64,000 nucleotides of DNA from assembly GCA_033297205.1 (NCBI GenBank), contig MU859106.1, positions 147,996 to 211,995 of the forward strand, read 5' to 3'. Under the pieces are notes generated by a model. That model had not been told where the DNA came from. It saw only the letters and a list, made by a program, of their open reading frames with translations, and did no database searches. The translations under genes and the position numbers were made by a program. The DNA comes from Pseudoneurospora amorphoporcata. Lineage: Eukaryota; Ascomycota; Sordariomycetes; Sordariales; Sordariaceae. Shown piece by piece: positions 1 to 12,484 of the stretch (position 1 is its first letter; the number at the start of each line of letters is the position of its first letter).

Positions 1-1376
1 CCCCGGCCCAAGCGGACTTCGTACGATGGCTACAAGGTCATCCGTGTCGCCGCCGGTGATGACGCCGCCAAGCTGAACAAGATTATCGCCGACCTCGACC
101 TCGAGACCTGGAAGGGTGCGGCCAAGGTTGGCGGTCACGCCGACGTTGTCATCCCCCCCACCAAGCTCGCCGCCTTCAAGGCCCAGGCCGAGGGCTTCGA
201 GACCCTCACCATGCACGAGGATCTCGGTGTCTCCATTTCCAATGAATCCGGCTTCCAGGCCTACGCCGGCTCGGCCGACCAGACCTGGTTCAACTCGTAC
301 CACGCCTATGCCGACCACTTGACCTTCCTCAACGACCTCGTGGCTGCCCACTCTAACCAGTCCGAGATTGTCACCTCGGGCACCTCTAACAACGGAAACG
401 CCATCACCGGTATCCGTTTCTGGGGTAGCGCCGGCAAGGGCGTCAAGCCCGCCATTGTGTTCCACGGTACCGTGCATGCGCGCGAGTGGATCACCACCAT
501 GGTTTGTCAAGCCTCTTCAGTGTCTCATAGAAGAGAACTAACACATCACCTAGGTCGCCGAATACCAAGCCTGGTACCTCCTCAACAACTACGGCTCTGA
601 CGCCACCGTCAAGTCCTTGGTCGACAAGTACGAGTTCTACATCTTCCCCATCGTCAACCCGGACGGCTTCATCTTCACCCAGACCACCACGCGCCTGTGG
701 CGCAAGAACCGCCAGACCAACTCGGGCTCCTCGTGCATCGGTCGCGACATCAACCGCAACTGGCCCATCCAGTGGTCCGTTTCCGGCGGTGCTTCCACGT
801 CCCCTTGCGACGAGGACTACAAGGGTGCCAAGCAGAGCGATGCTCCCGAGACTACCGCCCTTGCTGCCACCCTCAACAAGATCAAGGCCGCCCAGGGACT
901 GAAGCTGTTTATTGATTGGCATTCGTATTCGCAGTTATTTATGTCTCGTATGTTTTCCCTCCTTCAACTTCCCCTTTCCTCCCCCCTCTTTTTTCTCTCT
1001 TTTTTTTTTTTTTTCTTTCTTTTCTCTTTCTTGTAGGTTATCACCAACTAACACAAACAACACAGCCTACGGCTACACCTGCACCGCCTTCCCCGCCAAG
1101 AACACCGAGTACCAGGCCCTCGCCAAGGGCGCCGTCGCCGCCATCAAGGCCGTCTACGGCACCACTTTCAACTACGGCCCCATCTGCTCCACCATCTACA
1201 AGACTACGGGCTCCTCTGTCGACTACGCGCTCGACGTCACCGGTGCTGATTACTCTTTCACTTTGGAGTTGAGGGATACCGGTGCTAACGGATTCGTCCT
1301 GCCTGCTGCGCAGATTCTGCCGAGCGGTGTCGAGGCGTGGGCGGGGTTGAAGTATTTGTTGGCTAATATGCAGTAA
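1..1376 (+). CDS. M14 zinc carboxypeptidase, 3' part (5' end outside window)
   Basis: A secreted metallocarboxypeptidase that removes C-terminal residues from peptides, cut by the window edge. The reading frame enters at base 1 inside the propeptide, so signal peptide and start are missing. I infer two introns: 502-553 (GTTTGT..TAG with a CTAAC branch site) and 948-1065 (GTATGT..CAG, containing a long T-run). Joining them gives one continuous frame. Zinc ligands are seen in HAREW (about base 475) and in WHSYS (about 917-930). The catalytic glutamate is in LELRDTG (about 1264-1284). The second intron splits the conserved stretch FMS-PYGYTC exactly at its junction, which supports the splice sites. 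The protein ends LLANMQ at the TAA at 1374-1376. It resembles carboxypeptidase A/B-like M14A enzymes of fungi; the exact substrate preference cannot be read here. Confidence 0.93.
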
Positions 1377-2393
1377 GAGTACCTACTTCCCGCCATGGGT
1401 GAACGACGTTGGTAAGAGGCAGGAAGTGGACTGCACCTTGGAGAAGTAAGGATGCTGGAGTCGAGAACTCGATCTGTTGTCTCGACTTATGTTGGTCCAG
1501 TCCTAACTACCTAGAGTAGGATACCTCTAAAGTTACCTTACCAATCATTCTTCCACACTTGGCTTTTGTTGTTTGTTGTCTTTGTTGCCTTTCTTTCTGC
1601 TGCTTCATTACTTGATTTAATGTTTTCGTTTGCTTGATATCGTCCCTTGCCTTTAGACTCTTGACCCTCCATTTGCTCTTCGATGTTGGAACTCGGTGCT
1701 GGAATGGAATGCATGTTTTTACCAGCCACACCCATGGAACCCCACCATTCATGCCCCCCCCCCCCGGCTCTTGGAACCGAGTTGGGAGCCAAAATATCTG
1801 CGAGGCGCGAACATGTCTCCCTCCTGTGCTGATTATTCGAGTGTGTCAGCATGTATGTGGTGTGGATCTTGGGGCGGAGGGAAGTCACTCACTGGACTAG
1901 GTCTACCAGACGAGCGTCAACTACCTACATAGAGGGTACCTACCTCTACTTGAAGGGCGACTGAGCCGAGGAGGTGCCCTGATCCGGGAAAAGGTAAGGT
2001 AGGTATGTGAGTTACCATCCATGTTGAGTCAACTTTGCCTGAATCGGCTGCTTCCCCTGCAGTGACATAGTGGCTGGACCACCGCCCCTTGGTTCGAAGC
2101 CTGGTCACTTTCCTCAGCAACACGGATATCACTAGAAGACATGTACTAACGAACGGGAACAGTTATTCGCCAGTGAGCTAGTTTCTCCTTTATTGGTTCG
2201 TATCTGTTTCGTTTTTTCTGTCGAGTCTATCATGCCTTCTTCTATCAACCATCGCACCTTCCACACTTGGTGGTATTCGTTTCTTGAATAGCTACTTATA
2301 GGGTACCCAGTCACATGCTGAGTACAGGTCATATAAAATGAAATATCTGTCTCGATGAGGTAAGACATTTCGATGTTGAGTTAACCTGCCTAC
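1377..2393. other. Intergenic region between two convergent genes
   Basis: No protein-coding gene is supported. It should hold the 3' ends of the carboxypeptidase and of the Gly-rich gene. It contains several GTACCTACC-type runs (about 1377-1390, 1910-1955, 1990-2010) and a C-run at 1757-1766. Nothing else recognised. Confidence 0.6.
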
Positions 2394-3748
2394 CTAGTGG
2401 CCACGGCCATAAGAAGCTGCAGGACTTCCAGAGAAGCTTCCATAGCCGCTATCATGGCCATTGGCGGTGGTGCCATGGTTACCATAACCACCAGAGCCAG
2501 CACCACCATATCCTCCTCCTCCTCCTCCTCCTCCAGCACCCGCGCCACTTCCACTTCCACTTCCCATTCCCATGCCCGAGTACACATACCCACCACCACC
2601 AGCACCGCCAGAAGAACCAGAAACAGTGTACCCCTGACCACGACCACGACCAGCACCGGAAGAAAAAGAAGAAGAAGAAGAAGGAGGAGGCAACCCCGGC
2701 TCGATATCCTGAATAATCCTTGCCATTCTCTCGCGATACCATGTTCTTCTGTGGTCGGCTCCTCCGCCGTTGGAATCCTCGTCAGTAGTACTGGTCAGGT
2801 AGGAGGAGTCACGGGAGCGACGAGCGGGAGGAGTGTGTGAACCTGGCTGTTGGGAGCTGGACGAAATCCGCATGATGACGTTGTCCTGCACGTAAGTGGT
2901 CACGCGCTCCTTCGGGGCGCGGAGGGAGTGCCGCTCTCTGTGGAGATGAGCTGGGTGGAGGAAGGAGGAGAAGGAGGAGGTGGTGGAACGATTGGTGGCG
3001 GTAGCGGTGGTGGTGGTGGCGGTGCCGGAGTAGGAGTAGGAGTGATGGCCGGCGCCGTCGCGGTCACGGTCGCTGCGGCCGCCTGCGTGGTTGCGAATGG
3101 GGAGGTCGCCGGCGAAAAAGGAAGAAGCACCGCCACTGGCACTGGCACCGACACCGACACCGGCGCCATAAGCGGGACCACGAGCGGAAACAGGGACGTG
3201 AGTGTAATTATCACCCTCATCATCATCATCATCGAAAGAGGCACCCATGTTGTAATCATTACCACCCCGAGCAGAGGTGGTGCCAGTCACACCAGGGTAA
3301 GCACTGGCGCGCTTGCACATGGCCAAATCACTGGGCTCAGGACGAATGATAGCCTTGCTCTTGCCATAAGAGCGGGATGCGTCACGGACAGGACGGCCCT
3401 GTTGTTCCCCGGAGAGGTGTTCATGGCGATGCTGGCGGTAGAGGTCCTGGGGGTTGTCAAGACGCCGGGTGTCGTGGAGGAGATCGTGGGTGCTTGTGCG
3501 GATGATGGCTCTGGTGTTGGGACCATTGAAGTGGGTGGTTCCTCCAGCTCTGGCTCCGGTGTTGGCGGTGGTGGAACGGTCCGATCTGTAGGAGGAGGAG
3601 GAGGAGGAGGTGGTGGTGGTGGGGATGTAGCGGGGGCTGTAAATATTGAGAAGTGGTTAGCTTGTGTTGGTTCATATTGGTGTCTTTCGTGTGGTTTGAT
3701 AGAAAGAATTTTTGACGAAAGAAGAAACTGATGAGGTTACAGGGTCAT
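2394..3748 (-). CDS. Hypothetical Ser/Gly-rich protein
   Basis: A protein of unknown function, about 416 residues. The start is the ATG at 3748-3746 (M-T-L), followed by a 104-base intron, 3740-3637 (GTAACC..CAG with CTAAC branch site), then one long exon to the TAG at 2396-2394. The start is chosen because the leader upstream has no ATG and because splicing at these sites joins MTL to PRYIP in frame. The N-terminal part holds Thr/Ser runs, Arg/His-rich stretches (LYRQHRHEHL) and the more complex block KSKAIIRPEPSDLAMCKR. An acidic patch (DDDDDE) and a central basic region (ERVTTYVQDNVIMRI, RRTWYRERMARIIQD) follow. The last 90 residues are Gly/Ser/Tyr repeats of the kind seen in low-complexity or prion-like tails. 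No catalytic domain is recognisable. The central charged blocks, not the tails, are the best queries for homologues. Confidence 0.7.
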
Positions 3749-4027
3749 GACTTGGAGAAATAAGTTGAGCTGGGGAGGGGTTGAAGAAGGCGAGGCAAAG
3801 AAGAGGTCTGGTGGTGAGGAGTTCAAGACGTGAAGAATGTCAAAGTGGAACTTCAAAGTGAAAATCGAACTGAGATTGACGTTGAGGTTGAGTTTGAGGC
3901 TGAGGGTGAAGTCTGAGATTGAAGTCCGAGGGTGAAGTGAAAGACGTGGCACTGAACGTGAAGTAACTTTGTTGTAATGAAAGAAAGCAGCCAAGTGGAG
4001 CGGATGAGTTGAAACAAGACAAGACAA
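3749..4027 (-). promoter_or_regulatory. ATG-free pyrimidine-rich leader of the Gly-rich gene
   Basis: Read on the minus strand, these roughly 280 bases contain no ATG and are rich in C and T. This is typical of a fungal 5' untranslated leader and explains why the ATG at 3748 is the first one a scanning ribosome would meet. The same frame stays open upstream without an ATG, so a non-AUG extension cannot be excluded. No transcript evidence is available here. Confidence 0.45.
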
Positions 4028-7000
4028 TAGGTGGTTGTACAGGGTTATGTGGTACCTGGGTAGGTAGTAGGGAGTGATGATGTACCTGTCAGCCTGACAT
4101 TGGGGGCCAAATCGATCGGTCTCCCGTTGTCAGACTGATTGGTGGCCAGGATAAGGTAAGGGTGATGACAAGGACAAGGTCACATGCGAGTCTTCGGACT
4201 CTGGCACATGTAGAGTTGAAGTCCTGAGGCCACAACACACTTTGAGACGTGCGGGATTTGAGACGAGCAAGACATGAAGCGTGGAAGTAAAACATGAGAT
4301 GATGAGAGCTTGGTATTACCTTTCACTAGTCATTTTCTTCTGTTTGTGGCTGTCTCTTTCAGAGAGGCACATATTGTTATGGGGCTGGAAACTGGTGTTG
4401 AAGATGTTGTCGTTATCGACTTGACTTGTGATCGTCTTGCTGTGTCTTTGTTGGTAGCGGGAGGAAGGATATCGTTGTTGACAACAAAGGTGAAGAGTGA
4501 AGCCATCGAGAGACGAGGTGGGTAGGACGAGATCCTTTATATATGTTCTTCGACTGACAAAACGGTGGCACGCGGACTACGAAAACAACTTTGGAAAAGC
4601 TGCGAACGACCATGGAAGAAGTACCTTGCAACAACTTAACATCGGCGTCATGGGTTCATGGTTCCAGGCAAGCATCATCGAGTGATGCCAAAAGCCCGGA
4701 ATCCATTGCCAAGAAAATCTGTAGGCCTCATTGTCGAGAAGTCCTAAGTCCCGGCATCCAGGTCTCCGGTATACTGATTGAACGAGCAAAAAATACTCTA
4801 GTCCTTCTCGAGTGTACGCCTAGCTGTATGGCTCTCGCAACTCTCAACTGCACGGTTCCGTAATTACGGTGTTGACTGTTGGATAAGGTAAAATACAGTG
4901 CACGCTCTTACTAGTGTGTGGGGGGTGATCTCCATGTCTCCTCGAAGGTGGTCAGAAGGTACCATCTAGTACAAATCGAACCAATCCCGAAAAAGGGGGC
5001 AGAAGGGGCTCCGAAGGGGGGCATAAAGGAGGGCAGAAAACTATGCAAGAAAGTCAGATCCAGAAGAATAATACGTGGATCTTTCGGAACATGCCTGAGA
5101 ATGGAGATGCAAAGAAATCCTAAAACGAAGCGTTGCCGGAAGTGGCGCTTGTTTCTTGAAGGCAGACGTGTGGCAGAGCACTTGTGCCAACCCTTTGCCA
5201 GCCACCTCAATGTTTCATGATAGGTACCTAGGTATCTTCCACCATTTGATGAGCTAATCGAGATGGCTAGAACCGCCCGACCCCTCCGACGCTCTACGTT
5301 CGTACCTGTCTGTAGTAGGTATATTACACCCTCAGGACCTTCAAGCCGTGCGTTATAACTGGCTTTTATTACAATACCTCATTGGTCTGGCGTCTGGAGG
5401 ATCCGGTCACACATGTAGGATCCCTGGCTCTCTCGTTAGCGCGGATGTTGACTGCGGATTCCACCTAACTCGGCCACTCACTCTCTCATAAAATGCCTGA
5501 CAGACAAAAGGGACATCAACTAAAGCACCCAAAAGTCCCCTCACTACCAAAACTTATGGTTTTAAACGTTCGCAATGTTCATTTTCTCCGACTTTCAGAA
5601 ACAACATCCTCTAAATCCGAGCAACTAGTGCTCTCCGTGCTCACACTGGGTTCCATACCTTCGGTAACGAAAATGTAACATGGGGAATGTGAAGCTAGAG
5701 CTCAGCCAGGCAGTGCTCTTTTGTGGACGTCCTTATTCGTCCCATGAGGTCTGCAAGAAAGAACTTTACATTCACATGGTGTGCTTCAGGGCCGGATTGT
5801 GCAAAGTTTCATCACCAAGCCCCCGTGCCCCCGCCTGTTGAGACGCCAATTCTACTCAGCAATGTTGTGACAGATGTTCCTGAACCCTCGTCCCGTCTTG
5901 ATGACAACTCACCACACCATCTTCTCGAGAACGCAACCCCTCTCTTTCTGCGGAGGGTGGACCGTGGGTGGTGAAATGCCAGATAACCACAATCATTCGT
6001 CAAACTTGCGAGCTCGCCGGTTAAAGTCGACCTCCATAACGCTTGCTAAGCGTATGAGGCGTCGACGGGTGCCTCTTTTGGGCTTTCCTGGTGGTCCAAG
6101 TGATCGACACTCGAAAATGGTACGCGGCCCAAGCCCCGTCAAATAACTCCCTTGACCCCCACCACTCCGTCCCCGCCGCACGTTGCTCCCATCGGAGATC
6201 AAAATAATGTTCAAGCCACCCCAGGATATCCCGGTGTTCCGCCACCCCTATAGGTGGGTAGAGGTAAGCCTTTCGAAGGTGTTGTTGCAAGACGGGAAGA
6301 ATGAGATTGTTTAGATCATTGTTCCCGAGAGAGAGATGCTTAGGTAATCACGTCGAATTGAAGACAGGTCAAGTCACACAACTCAGTTCATTCCTTCCAA
6401 ATCCCAGAACCTCAAACAGAAGAAACGTACCTACCTAGGTACCTATGACATTTGCACTAAACAGTCGTCACGCATTTGTCAAGCAGCAAGTGTCACCGAA
6501 AGCGAATATCACCCCATGCAATCCCAGGGTTGCAAGGAAGAACTGCCAGCTCTGTCGAGAAGGCCAAACCATTTCCCTTTCGAATTCCAGACTAGGCAAA
6601 CACCTGCAATATACCTCTATACATTCCGCAGAGGCGCAGGGCGATCCTCTCAGTTATCACCCCTCGTCACCCACGCTAGGCCGTGTGAACACCATTGCCG
6701 GTTCAAACTTCTCCCGTGTTCACTTCAACGGCGGCAGGCTTTCGGCCAAGGCAGAATAGCCGTCATTTCCATAAAACCCCCGCTAACAGGTACCTCGAGT
6801 AGTAGAACGCCTCAACATTTCTTTCCCTTCCCCTTCCCCTCACATATCAGAGAGTCCAGACCATCACCACCCCGTATTAACAAACCATCAACGCATGAGC
6901 TCTGGACCTCCCAAATTCTGGGCTAGATGCAAGCCTTCGGAGCCTTGTAGACGGAGTTGTAGACTCCCCACTACGTCCGTAGTCTAGTCGACATTGCCCT

Positions 7001-8647
7001 ACCATCCCTACACCCTTCTTCAAGACCCCAAGCCCATCCGTGCCATCCAACCTTTCTTCCACATCACCATGCACCATCGTGTAGCACCCAACCGCCTCCC
7101 ACCTGCATAACTATCGAATCCAGAAACCCGGTCATTGGGCCTCGTTGCTCCAGAGAGTCTTGTCCAAACTCTCCAGTGTCTCTTTTTACCCCACGCCAGC
7201 ACCCTTCATTTCCGCTCTTGCGTACGTGACGCCTGGCCCGCCCGTGACAGTTAACGCGCCGATGGCGATGGCCGTTATGATTTGTTGAGCACCAAGGAGG
7301 ACCAAGGAGCACTAGGCAAGGACCGGACCGTTTATCCTCTTCTGGCAGAAAAGGGGTCACACAATCCCCCACCCCCATGATCCAGATTATCCCTGACGCC
7401 TCAACGCTGTCATGAAGTAAACCTCAACTGATGCTGATTGCAGAACGCAGCATGTGAAACATGCATTTGCGTGCAGTTGTTCAAGTCGCAGCCGCTCGGG
7501 AGAAAAGACATCGGACGGGAGCGGACGCTTGCGGATGAGTCCTAACGACCAGACACCGAACCATAATACCTCGAGAATGGAAACACGGGGCCGAAGAAGG
7601 TAATTGTTTCCTTTTCTTTCTCTCGTTAGCTGCTCCACTTCTCTTACTCGCACTAAGCTCAGATTCTTTCCAAGCGATTGGAATGAAAAGAGTCGAAGAG
7701 ATCTTTGTCGTGACCTCACCAGACAGAAACAAAGGGGGTTAAGCTTTTGACATACCTACCTTACCTGGTGGTGCACATGCCCAACCTTGCAGGTCACACC
7801 TTACAAGTACTCGCCGGAGATGCCCATATCTCCTCCTTCTCGATCCGGACATATTCTTCGAGTAAGTAGTAGGTACGTCTCCGAATGCCCTTCGAGAGAC
7901 CTACCTCTAGCACACCTAGGCACGCGGATCGAAGGACGTCCAATCGTTTGTTCAAAAAAAGATAATCGTATTCGGTCATGTCAATTCTCGTGCATCCTGC
8001 CTAACATTTCGAGATAGCACATGTCGGCCCTAGCATGAAGGCAGTAGATCTCATGTTACTCTTCCTTTGGAAACTCGAGAGCAGGAACGGTTGGACACAA
8101 ACGAAGCTTCCACACGCGCCTCATTGTGCAAGGCTCGAAACTAACCCTCATGCGTCTGTCCCGTCGTCACTCCCACACCACACCCCAAAGCAACCTCGGA
8201 GAATAACGAATGACACTCGATTCTAATCCCCAATATCTCTCCGAACTATGGCCTGTGCGCCTACTTCGTATATCTAATCATGAGGCTCTCAACCGGTCGC
8301 GCAAGTTGGGGGCCAAAAAGTGCCCGCTGGGCTCACTTACCACCGGGCGCGAAACATGGCTCCGTCAACCGACTGGAGTTCCGAGGATCCACGAGTTCGA
8401 GTGCCCAGTAGCCAAGAACTTGAGCCAGCCTTTTAAGGTACTGTACACATACAATACCTCTATTCAGGGAGACAGGCTTCCATCCGGCTTATATTTCCTC
8501 GTTCCTATCTCCGTGTTACTCCTTCCGAATTCGCATCCCTTCCCATTCGATTTTGCTTGTTTAAGGCTGATAGTGGTAGGTAGGTATCCATAGAACCCTT
8601 GCTCACCCACTTCACCACCTCATATCTGTCACCGTCTCACCCATTAC
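4028..8647. other. Gene-poor region of about 4.6 kb
   Basis: I find no reading frame with a recognisable domain or good splice structure. Short open frames on both strands lack coherent protein character. Dispersed TACC/GGTA palindromic runs occur near 4050-4070, 5220-5235, 6430-6446, 7750-7765, 7865-7920 and 8575-8590. The right end probably carries the 3' flank of the aspartic protease gene. Confidence 0.5.
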
Positions 8648-10754
8648 TCACAGATTCACTTCTCCCTTTCCAACCCCTTCCTCCAACTCCTTCCCCGCAA
8701 ACCCAACCCTCATCCCGCCCAAATCAAACACGACAAACTGCGCCTTCAGCACCACATCCCCAAAGATGCTAAACCCAATATCCTCGCTGCTCTGCATCCC
8801 GCCGTAGCACCAAGTGGCATTGACCTCGCCGTAGTTCATGTACCGGCCGGGGACTGTGCCTTTGTAATAGAAACCTTCTTCTTTTCCTTCTTTCCCTTCT
8901 TCCTGCCCCTGCCCCTGCCTATCCCCTTCTGGTTCAGGGCCGATATCAAGCTTAGGCTCGGCCTTGTTGGAATCAGAGCTGGTAGTGTTGGGAGCAGGGG
9001 TCGAAGGAGAAGACGGTGGGGCAGAGCCAAGAAAGAAAGACCAATCGGGCAGAGAAGAAGCGTAAGAACAGGGGAAAAGGTAGCCGGCCCATTCAGAGGA
9101 GTAAGAGGCGCCAGGGATGGCGGAGTAGTAATCGGATACGATGCTGTCCGGGAGGAGCAGGAGGGTGGTGCCGGTGTCGGCTATGGTGGTGAAGGGGTAG
9201 GAGATGCGTTGGTTGATGGTGTGGCTGTTGATGGAGCGGGGGATAGCGGTTGAGTTTGTTGTTTCGAGGAGGGTGTTTTGGTCTTGGCCCTGGGCGTCCT
9301 GGTCGGATGACATGGAAGTCATGGCAGGGCTGGAGGTAATGGGTTGGTCTGGCTGGATAGAGGTAGTCGTTAAATATTGCTCGCCGTTTGGGTCCTCGTC
9401 GGTTTGGACCGAGTCCGAGGCTGAGACTGCTTCTTGACCTTGATCAGACTCAACCACCTCCACCTCTTCTTCATCCTTCTGGGACTCGTCCACCTTCTCC
9501 TCCTCGCTCCCAACCAAATACCCCCCTATCTCAAACTCCCAAAAGATGCCATCCTCCTTCACCGGCACATATCTCACTTCGCCCACATGCTCAGTCTCGT
9601 TGATAAACCCAAATCCATAGCTTCCCTCAGCATTATCCCTCAAATTCGCCGTAAACACCGGCTCCGCCAATTGTTCCCGCACATTATCCATAAACGTCAA
9701 GATCTTGATCCCCGTCTTATCCTCCACATCCTTGATACTCTCACTCACCGTGTTTCCGGATGACATACCCAGCCCCATGATCCCGCTGACGTACGGGTCC
9801 GTGGTGAAGTCCCACGAGATGGAAGTGGCGGATTGCACGACTTGCGCGGGGAAAGAGAGCACGTCGTCGATGGAGACCCGGTCTTGGTAGACGATGCCGC
9901 GGGCGCCGGAGCCGTCGGCGTAGGTGATGCGCCAGTTGAGGTCCGGGATCAGGACCGAGGTGTTGGAGGTGTGTGGGTCGTAGATGGCGTGGCCGCGGGT
10001 TTGGTAGCGCGGGGTGTCGGTTGAGACTACCCAGCTGTTTTGATTTGGGCGTATGTTAGCACCGGGATTGTTTGTGTGGTGACTAGGTAGGAAGAATGAG
10101 GAAGGATGACTTACAAGTCGGCAGAGCCAGTGTCGATGTTCATCCACACCGTCTGGGGAGGTGTGCCGATCTCGACGGGGGAGACGTACTCGTAGTTGCC
10201 GGGAGGGGGAATGGCTGCTACTGTGGCGGTGATGTCGCCTCCTGTTGGCGACGTTATCAGTCCTGCTCTTCACTCTAGGAAACGTAAAGTTACCTCTACA
10301 TACTTTTCTCAAGCTCCTCCTGATATTCACGAAAAACCGGGTTCAGCTTCATAGCCTTCTTGATCCTCGGCGAAGGCTCAACGCCGTACTTGGCATAAGC
10401 ATGGATCAAGGCCGATAAACCATTGCGCTGCGCGGCGCTTCGTCCTTCAAGACGAGGGTTCTTGACCTGACGGATCGTAAAGGTCTTCCCGTCAACGCCC
10501 TCTTTGCGCCCATTGCTATTATCTTCATCCTGGCTTCCTCTCTTTCTCAATGGTGACCTCTATGTGCTGTGATCCGACCACAATACTTCACTGGAATCAA
10601 CCGGGACCCTGATTTGGTGGTGTTTCGCTCCAACATCTCTGGCGGAGTGATGCTTGTGGCGATGTGCGTGCCTGGTAGGATGGGCGACTGTCGTCGACGC
10701 CTGCGTCAGGAGAAGCAGAGCACCTAGGGAGGCGAGGTTTTGTGGGTAGAGCAT
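8648..10754 (-). CDS. Pepsin-family (A1) aspartic protease, secreted, with long insertions
   Basis: A secreted acid endopeptidase of the penicillopepsin type, 635 residues in my model. Four exons: 10754-10587, 10529-10304, 10241-10115, 10034-8648. The last two introns (10303-10242, 10114-10035) have clear sites; the first (10586-10530) is inferred because an in-frame TAG must be removed, and its borders are uncertain. The N-terminus MLYPQNLASLGALLLLTQA is a signal peptide. A propeptide follows and ends at the Kex2-like site EKR/GDITATV, created exactly by splicing. Catalytic aspartates are in NIDTGSAD (about residue 168) and IADTGTTLLLLPD (about 460). The ending FSIFGDVVLKAQFVVFDLGG is typical of the family. 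Two insertions are unusual: an acidic, Gln/Ser-rich block between EIGGYLVG and SYPFTTIADTG (about 90 residues), and a Pro/Ser/Gly/Glu-rich block before FYYKGTVPG. Function of the inserts is unknown. Confidence 0.9.
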
Positions 10755-11725
10755 TTTGTTCACCTATTTTTGATGAGGAAACCCGATACAGCAGGTCGAA
10801 AAAGACACCGCGAGAGGAGTTAAGGTGCATGGGAACAAGAGGGAGATATACACTTCTCTCTCTCTCTCTTGGCTTTCCGCTTCACGCCATCATACCTCTT
10901 CCCTTCCCCTCGAGCAAAATGTGGTGCAAAGGCATGCGAATTCCAACCCGTTGGCCGGTCAACATCACCAAACTGGAATGTTGCCCTCGTTTCCCCGTGG
11001 TTCAAGTACCTATCTGTGATCTGAGACATGGCTGTATGAGAAGCAAATGCCATTGTGAGCGCGGATGTCGGTGATGGTCAAGGGAGGCTTTGGGAACATG
11101 TGCCAAGCTGATATGTCCATTGGCTGGATTTGCTAAAAAGAGTATCGAAGTCTTCGGCGCCATCAAGGAACTTGTTTCCCTTCTATGGCGCGTAGATCGC
11201 CTGTTCCGCATTTTTCTCTTCCATTCGGGTCATCGCCCATGCAACGCACGGAATGAACCAAGACATCTGATGCGCAGTACCTCTTCGGCATCAGGAACTT
11301 CCTGGATTCCTTTTCGTTTTGGATTTTGAAGACTGCTCCTCCCTAGCATGTCCTGCTCCGAGATCGTGGCTCAGTTCATGCTCGAAGGGCACCGACAGAA
11401 CCCCACGGTCCAACATGTAGACGATGAGATGGGAAGCATGGCGCAGTTACAGGTAGTGTTGACTGGTCAGTCGTCCGTTGCCGCGCAATCGTTGATAGCT
11501 GGAATAAAACGGCTTCTCTCCGATCTTGAACCAGCGCAAGATATCATGGTCATAATCATTTTCGTCGTTTTTTTTGTGAAGATGGGTTGTCGAGAGTAGT
11601 GTTTTGTTTGGATGACGATGTGGCTGTTAGTTGCCAAACAGCGGCAAGACTCCACACCGCGGGCCAACCACCCAATCGTGCACGAAGACCACAAGCAAAA
11701 AAATTGCAAAAAAGAAATGCTAGAA
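10755..11725. other. Upstream region of the aspartic protease gene
   Basis: No coding gene is supported. It should hold the protease promoter. A CT repeat (CTCTCT..) lies at about 10855-10870. Nothing else recognised before the tRNA. Confidence 0.5.
11708..11713 (-). terminator. RNA polymerase III terminator of the tRNA gene
   Basis: Read on the minus strand, six T residues follow the tRNA 3' end by 12 bases, and a second run of seven T lies at 11703-11697. Runs of four or more T terminate RNA polymerase III. Confidence 0.7.
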
Positions 11726-11797
11726 GGGCTCAGCCAGGGTTCGAACCTGGGACCACTTGCACCCAAAGCAAGTATGCTACCACTACACCACAGAGCC
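11726..11797 (-). tRNA. tRNA-Pro (anticodon UGG)
   Basis: A 72-base cloverleaf without intron on the minus strand. Acceptor strands GGCTCTG and CTGAGCC pair with one T-T mismatch. The D arm holds the A-box-like GTGTAGTGGTAG. The anticodon stem is CTTGC/GCAAG with loop TTTGGGT, giving anticodon TGG for proline codons CCA and CCG. The T arm is CCAGG-TTCGAAC-CCTGG, which is also the B box. A T-run terminator follows. Confidence 0.95.
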
Positions 11798-12484
11798 GCC
11801 CTTGAAGCTTGCTGTTGGAGGATCACGCTGCACTTGGTACTTATATTTAGTAACCGAGCGAGGGAAATGAGTCACGACCACCGACCCCCTTCCCGAGTCC
11901 ATTCTCTTGACCTTGAGTACAATAACAATTTATAAAGTTGCCTGCTGTGCAAAATGCCTTTCTCTCGTGATTTTTTTTAACCTTGAATGCCAAATAATGA
12001 TGTTGGCGGCTTTTATTTCCGTTAAAGTACCTATCATGCCCCTCTTGACCATAACCCCAAACCTCCATCCTGTCGACCCCAAAGTTCCAATCCATCAAGA
12101 CTTCGTGTGTACCGTGCAAGCGCTGTCTTCATTTAACCCAGATGCTTTTCGTTTTTGGACCCGGGTACTATGTATGCTCTGCTTGAGTGCCTTTGCCTCC
12201 GTCACTCATCCTGAATACCTCCGCCTGTTTCTCTCAAGACTCCCTAGGTATCCATCCTGGCCCTGGCCCTGTCAAAGAACGTGACAAAATCTTTTATCAC
12301 TTCCATCATCGACATCGCCATCGCCATCACTTTCACCACCACCGCCGCCATTACCACCATTACCGTAACTGTCGCCGCCACCGCCGCCGTTACGGTCACC
12401 ACCTCCAAGACCATTACCATCCACCATTCCTTCTTCTCCCTCCTCCGTAACTCGCACCAGCCTATCCGGCGCAGCAAAAGCCAT
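11798..12484. other. Intergenic region with low-complexity CAC/CCG-rich stretch
   Basis: No gene is supported. The part at about 12300-12420 is a low-complexity run of CAT, CAC and GCC triplets that lies just beyond the stop of the Med22-like gene and is probably its 3' untranslated region. Confidence 0.5.
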
